Below, piece by piece: positions 60,131 to 64,000 of a stretch of DNA of 64,000 bases. How positions within the stretch are numbered: the stretch's first letter is position 1; each line of letters starts with the position of its first letter. Made by a program: the position numbers and the translations under genes. The notes beneath the pieces were generated by a model. It had not been told where the DNA came from and did no database searches. It was given only the letters and a program-made list of their open reading frames with translations. The stretch covers positions 167,200,090 through 167,264,089 of the forward strand of contig CM060687.1 of assembly GCA_030686995.1 (NCBI GenBank), written 5' to 3'. This DNA is from Artemisia argyi. Lineage: Eukaryota > Streptophyta > Magnoliopsida > Asterales > Asteraceae.

Positions 60131-61904
60131 ATTACTATTAAATCATTTTTTTTCTTCTGTTTTTTAATTAAAACCTGATTTTATATACATAAATAATGAC
60201 AATAAACCTGATAATTTGTACCAAATTAACGCATTTCATATATAATCAAAACAATGCGTTACCAATTCATACATAACAATTCATGTCAAACTAGACCGAT
60301 AATTAGTTAAAAGTTACTACAACACGATTTCTACCTAAAAATGAAATTTGACACATAAATTGCCCATTCTTCTCGAATATCGTCGAAATCCGCATCCGTG
60401 TCAAAGTTAGTCAAAATGCTTAGAGATAGGAGAATGTAAATTTGTATTTCTAGTGATAATGCATGTTGTCTCAGATGATGTTCGCATTTTAGTTCCTCAA
60501 GCATATTAACTCACAGCTGAATTCAATGGAGAAACCCGCTGAAGCCACGTCCTGAACCATGCTCCCTGAAGCATTCCCCCTAAACCATGATGCTGAACCA
60601 AGCCTCCGAACTAACACATTCTGAATTTCACCAACTCCTATAACATAGAGGAATATATCAGTATACAACATTCTCAGTTGCAATTTAGCTTACTAAACGC
60701 TTGTTTCAGATGCCGAAAAAATATTGAAACAGCATAAATCTAGGAGAATGCACATACAATAGCAAGCTTGTAATATCTTTGAATCAACTTCACTCAACGA
60801 TTAAAAATTCGCTTCCAAGTCCAATTTCAACTATACTTGTTTCTGGTTCAAGGAAATAAAAAATTAAAATACATATTGATTAAAAAAACCCAGTCAGGTC
60901 TGTCACATTAAAGTTACCTTATTACACGCATAGATGCTCATAAATGGTTGACATAATATGAGCAGGCGCTTGCACGTTCTCGCTCCTAGCTGTTTGCTTG
61001 TATCTGTAAATTCTGAATCTGCATACCAGATCAGCAGATAGCCAATATTGAACGCATTTCCTTCTGTAAATTAGCACTTTTTAGAAAAAGAATAGAACGG
61101 CACCGTTGTTTAAAGTAAATGCATTCAGAGAATGTGTGTAGCTAAAAGTTAAGGATGTTTGGCATAGCGTTTTAACAATGTTTCGAAGATTATTTTTGTG
61201 TGAAGTTGCAAATGACCAGTTATGTTGGGTATAACAAACCTTTGTTGCTGCTGTTTGACAGCAGCCCGGAGCACCCGGAAACCCCATATTACCTCACCCA
61301 AACACCCCATAAATAATACAGAGCAACCCCAGTCCTTACAGCTTTGTAAATTTTAACTTACATTTATGTTACAAAGGTTTGGTATTGAATGCGTACGACG
61401 GAGAAACAAACTGCTGTATTCCGAGATACATCAGATGTCAATAATAAAGACATAAGCACAAAAGTAGAATAAACCTGGTAAAAAAGCTAAAATTGTAGAT
61501 CCATACTAAATTTTGACAGACAAATAACAACTTTTAATTTATCAAACACGAAGACTTAAACTATTATACCTTACCATTCCTATCTTCTGCTACCAATGCA
61601 CTTGTTGCCAACTGTGCGTTAGAGCTTATGAAAAAAAAACACAAATATTTCATCAAAGTAAGTAAGCTGTAATGTAAGGGGTCTGATAACTATTGATCTT
61701 GGATGTCACATAGATTGACCTTCATATGTGATTAGCAATGTTGGAAAACACTTACCCTGTCGTGCAAGTGGTGGAGCATCCGATGTGCCCGCATCAGTTG
61801 CTGCACCTCGGTATTGTGAGTGATGTGAACCTGTAATGATAGAGGAATTAAATGTCAAAGAAGGGCGTCACCTATTGTATAATTCTATGAGTATTGAAAC
61901 TTAC
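60131..61904. other. CACTA interior, unassigned
   Basis: Minus-strand DTDADFDDIREEWAIYV at 60350-60410 looks like a coding end. A further candidate exon at about 61756-61830 has GT/AG-like borders, but its phase does not fit the upstream exons. No family recognised. Confidence 0.35.
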
Positions 61905-62051
61905 GTCCAGGCATCTGGTCGAAGTGTCTTTTGCGAGTAGCATCCACATTTTTTTGAGTGACTATAATTTGAAAGTCACATTTGTCAACACACACGAACA
62001 CGTTGACATAAAATTATCCGAAGCCAAGCAAAAAGGACGAATATGCATTAC

Positions 62052-62509
62052 CTATCGAACGCTGGTGTGTTCACATGAGTGTGAACGCTATCATTCCTTC
62101 TTACACGATCAGTAGGTTGTCTGCCATCCTGATGTCCAGCATAACGCACTACTCCGGCACCAAAGTCTATACAACTGGTCGACACCGGATATGGTTCCGC
62201 TACAGAAACAAAGTATTAGCAACCCCATCATCTACATTTGCAAATCGTGATATAATGTGATATGACACATGACTAACCTTCAAATGGGACAATTGTTGTG
62301 CGAGTATCCTCAACGCTGTTGTGACAGATTGGAGGCATGGACGTAGCAAAAGATACTCCATCATTCGGCTGCCAAATCATAACAACCCAGAAGTTAAATA
62401 AAACTCACGAAACGTAATTACACAACAGACATAGCAGGACACAATACCTGCTCCCATTCACCAAGCCGACGTTGCTCTTCCCGAAATTGATCTTCCTGAT
62501 AAAGAGTAC
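62052..62509 (-). CDS. Putative multi-exon gene of unknown function inside the CACTA element (partial)
   Basis: Three candidate exons, 62509-62448, 62368-62278 and 62199-62052, have AG/GT borders and join in one frame for 100 residues (LYQEDQFREEQRRLGEWEQ, then VSFATSMPPICHNSVEDTRT, then ISCIDF-like and GHQDGRQPTDRVRRND). A further exon at 61961-61905 is possible but its frame is uncertain, and the gene's start is not found. The coiled, charged first segment could be the end of an En/Spm accessory protein; I do not recognise it. Confidence 0.3.
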
Positions 62510-63180
62510 CTGCGTGCAATGCGAAGATGAACGTTAGCACTGGCAGTTAGCATAACGTCAGAGCATGTATATTTGAAGATGTGGACCTGTAAATCATAAC
62601 TAAATTTCTTAGTTGATATAAACTGGGAGACGTATCGAATGTATAGGTATACTTTTTCCAGCGAAAACGTTTCTTAGTTGATATAAACTAAATTTCTTTT
62701 TAGCCTTATATCTAACCTATGACGCAGCCACAAAACTTAATCTTTGGATCAAGATATTATCATTTCATAACAAGAACTTATATCATTTTATAACAAGACC
62801 TTATCATTCTTCCATAACAAGAACTTATCATATTATAACACAAATCATTAACCAAACATACTGATCCATGCAATTAACTAACTTCAAAACAATCAACACA
62901 TTATTAAACTTAAACAAACTTATCGAAACTTAAACAAACTTCATACTTAGTAACGCATCATAGACATTAAACAACAAGTTTATCGAAACATAATCAAATA
63001 AAACATTCATAAACGCATAACGAATTTATTATCTGTTATCCAAGAAACCATCATTTAATAAAAAGAATTCATTCTTTAATCAAATAACACATCTTCACAC
63101 ATTTAACTAACTCCAAACCATCAACATAGAACCCATTTCACATCCAAACACTTTTTACCCATATTGCGCTACTGCTGACC
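62510..63180. other. CACTA interior, AT-rich, nothing recognised
   Basis: It has repeated AAACTTATC and ACAAGAACTTATCAT words. No gene is supported. Confidence 0.45.
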
Positions 63181-63194
63181 TGTAAAACAAGGAA

Positions 63195-63430
63195 CTATCA
63201 TACTCAGTAATGCATCATACTCAGTAACTTCATACTCAGTAAATTTAACTAACTTCATACTCAGTAACTTCATACTCAGTAAATTTAACTAACTTCATAC
63301 TCAGTAACTTCATACTCAGTAAATTTAACTAACTATCATACTCAGTAAATTTAACTAACTTCATACTCAGTAACTTCATACTCAGGAACTTATGCCAAGA
63401 AATCACTAACCTAACTTCATACTCAGTAAT
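63195..63430. repeat. Minisatellite of TTCATACTCAGTAA units
   Basis: About eleven copies of CATACTCAGTAA occur, alternating with ATTTAACTAACTT spacers, giving a roughly 40-bp higher unit (63225-63375). Confidence 0.9.
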
Positions 63431-63479
63431 GCAACATATATGTATTACACCTGGTTACATTTTCACAAACACCTGGTGT

Positions 63480-63650
63480 ACACCTTTATAACCTAATTAT
63501 AATTGATTTTATAACCTAATTATACCTTTCAAACACCTTTCAAACTGATTTATAACCTTAAATAAATTGATAATAACCTAAATAAAACACCTTTCAAACT
63601 GATTTATAACCTAATTATAATTGATTTTATAACCTAATTATACCTTTCAA
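63480..63650. repeat. Duplicated AT-rich block
   Basis: ATAACCTAATTATAATTGAT and CCTTTCAAACTGATTTATAA words are repeated at about 63490-63550 and 63590-63650. Confidence 0.7.
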
Positions 63651-63890
63651 ACTGATGAGATGGGAAATTAGGGCAAACTGATGAGATGGGAAAATTAGGG
63701 CAAACTGATGAGATGGGAAATGTCGAGTGTTTTGAGAGGGGGCGGGAGTGTTTTGAGTGTTTTGAGAGTTTTGGGAAACTGATGAGAGTTTGAGAAGGGT
63801 TTGGGAGGGGGCGGGAGTGTTTGAGTGTTTTGAGAAAAAATTTGTGTGTTTGAGAGGGAAGTGTTAGGTTAAGAAAAGCGGGGAAGTTGT
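63650..63890. repeat. Tandem 27-bp repeat and TTTGAGAG-rich segment
   Basis: Three copies of AACTGATGAGATGGGAAA(A)TTAGGGCA lie at about 63650-63720, followed by GGGGGCGGGAGTGTTTTGAG-type repeats to 63890. Confidence 0.85.
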
Positions 63891-64000
63891 TTTTGGCCAA
63901 AAAAAAAACGAAGGAGATGACCCCTCAGGACGAAACAAAACGAGCGTCATCTAGCAGACAAAATTTTAACTGATTATGACCCCATGTTATGACGCTTTTA

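Larger units (their letters stand above)
59905..64000 (-). mobile_element. CACTA (En/Spm) element, right end outside the window
   Basis: It starts CACTACTAGAAAAAGG, a standard CACTA terminus, after the triplet ATC. The first 220 bp is packed with subterminal words of the type ATGACTCGCATTTGTGCGTCAT in both orientations. Similar words (GAGCGTCAT, TTATGACGC) return at 63910-64000, so the right terminus is probably close by. No TNP2-type transposase is recognisable; a putative multi-exon gene on the minus strand and two minisatellites fill the interior. It is probably non-autonomous. Confidence 0.8.

Overview
This window is plant nuclear DNA that is AT-rich and dominated by transposable elements. 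The gag-like DUF4283/CCHC pseudogene, the Athila/Tat-type 3' motifs and the Tekay-type LTRs suggest a composite (Asteraceae), possibly tribe Anthemideae. That placement is recalled from family knowledge and was not searched. Only three host loci are convincing, all between 29 and 43 kb. They are a short G-patch gene related to MOS2 (31.5-32.0 kb, minus), a five-exon SMN-like gene (34.2-37.1 kb, plus) with a duplicated exon 1 at 29.7 kb, and a seven-exon plastid-type Rossmann/atypical-SDR gene (38.0-42.7 kb, minus). The last intron of the SDR-type gene holds about 1.38 kb of uninterrupted TAA repeat.

Layout from left to right. 1-3.7 kb is a decayed Ty1/copia element with an internal deletion and two hAT MITEs, each with a perfect 8-bp target duplication. 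5.1-18.6 kb is a nested stack: an old element with ~162-bp LTRs and a DUF4283/zinc-knuckle gag pseudogene is split by a young 8-kb Ty3/gypsy element (6236-14223, minus, intact gag-protease ORF, no reverse transcriptase or integrase, LTRs about 99.4% identical) and by a 2.5-kb Tekay-like solo LTR (14459-16944). 18.6-26 kb holds LINE 3' ends, a PIF/Harbinger element with a Myb/SANT ORF, a Harbinger MITE, a hAT MITE and a Helitron helicase remnant. 26-31 kb is intergenic DNA with MITEs.

43.55-51.63 kb is a probable Helitron carrying a two-level minisatellite, and it sits inside a palindromic MITE. 51.8-53.2 kb has SINE-like remnants, a MITE and a solo LTR with a perfect target duplication. 55.5-64 kb is a second nest: a copia element with an intact RT-RNase H ORF, cut by a Tekay-like LTR that is itself cut by a CACTA element running off the right edge.

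The most unusual signals are in the young 8-kb gypsy element. Its U3 region carries seven perfect TGACG-N-CGTCA palindromes spaced close to multiples of 21 bp and ending next to a TATA box. Its U5 region carries a stretch antisense to the 5' half of tRNA-Asp, the same tRNA whose 3' end matches its primer-binding site. No CRISPR array, rRNA gene or functional tRNA gene was seen.
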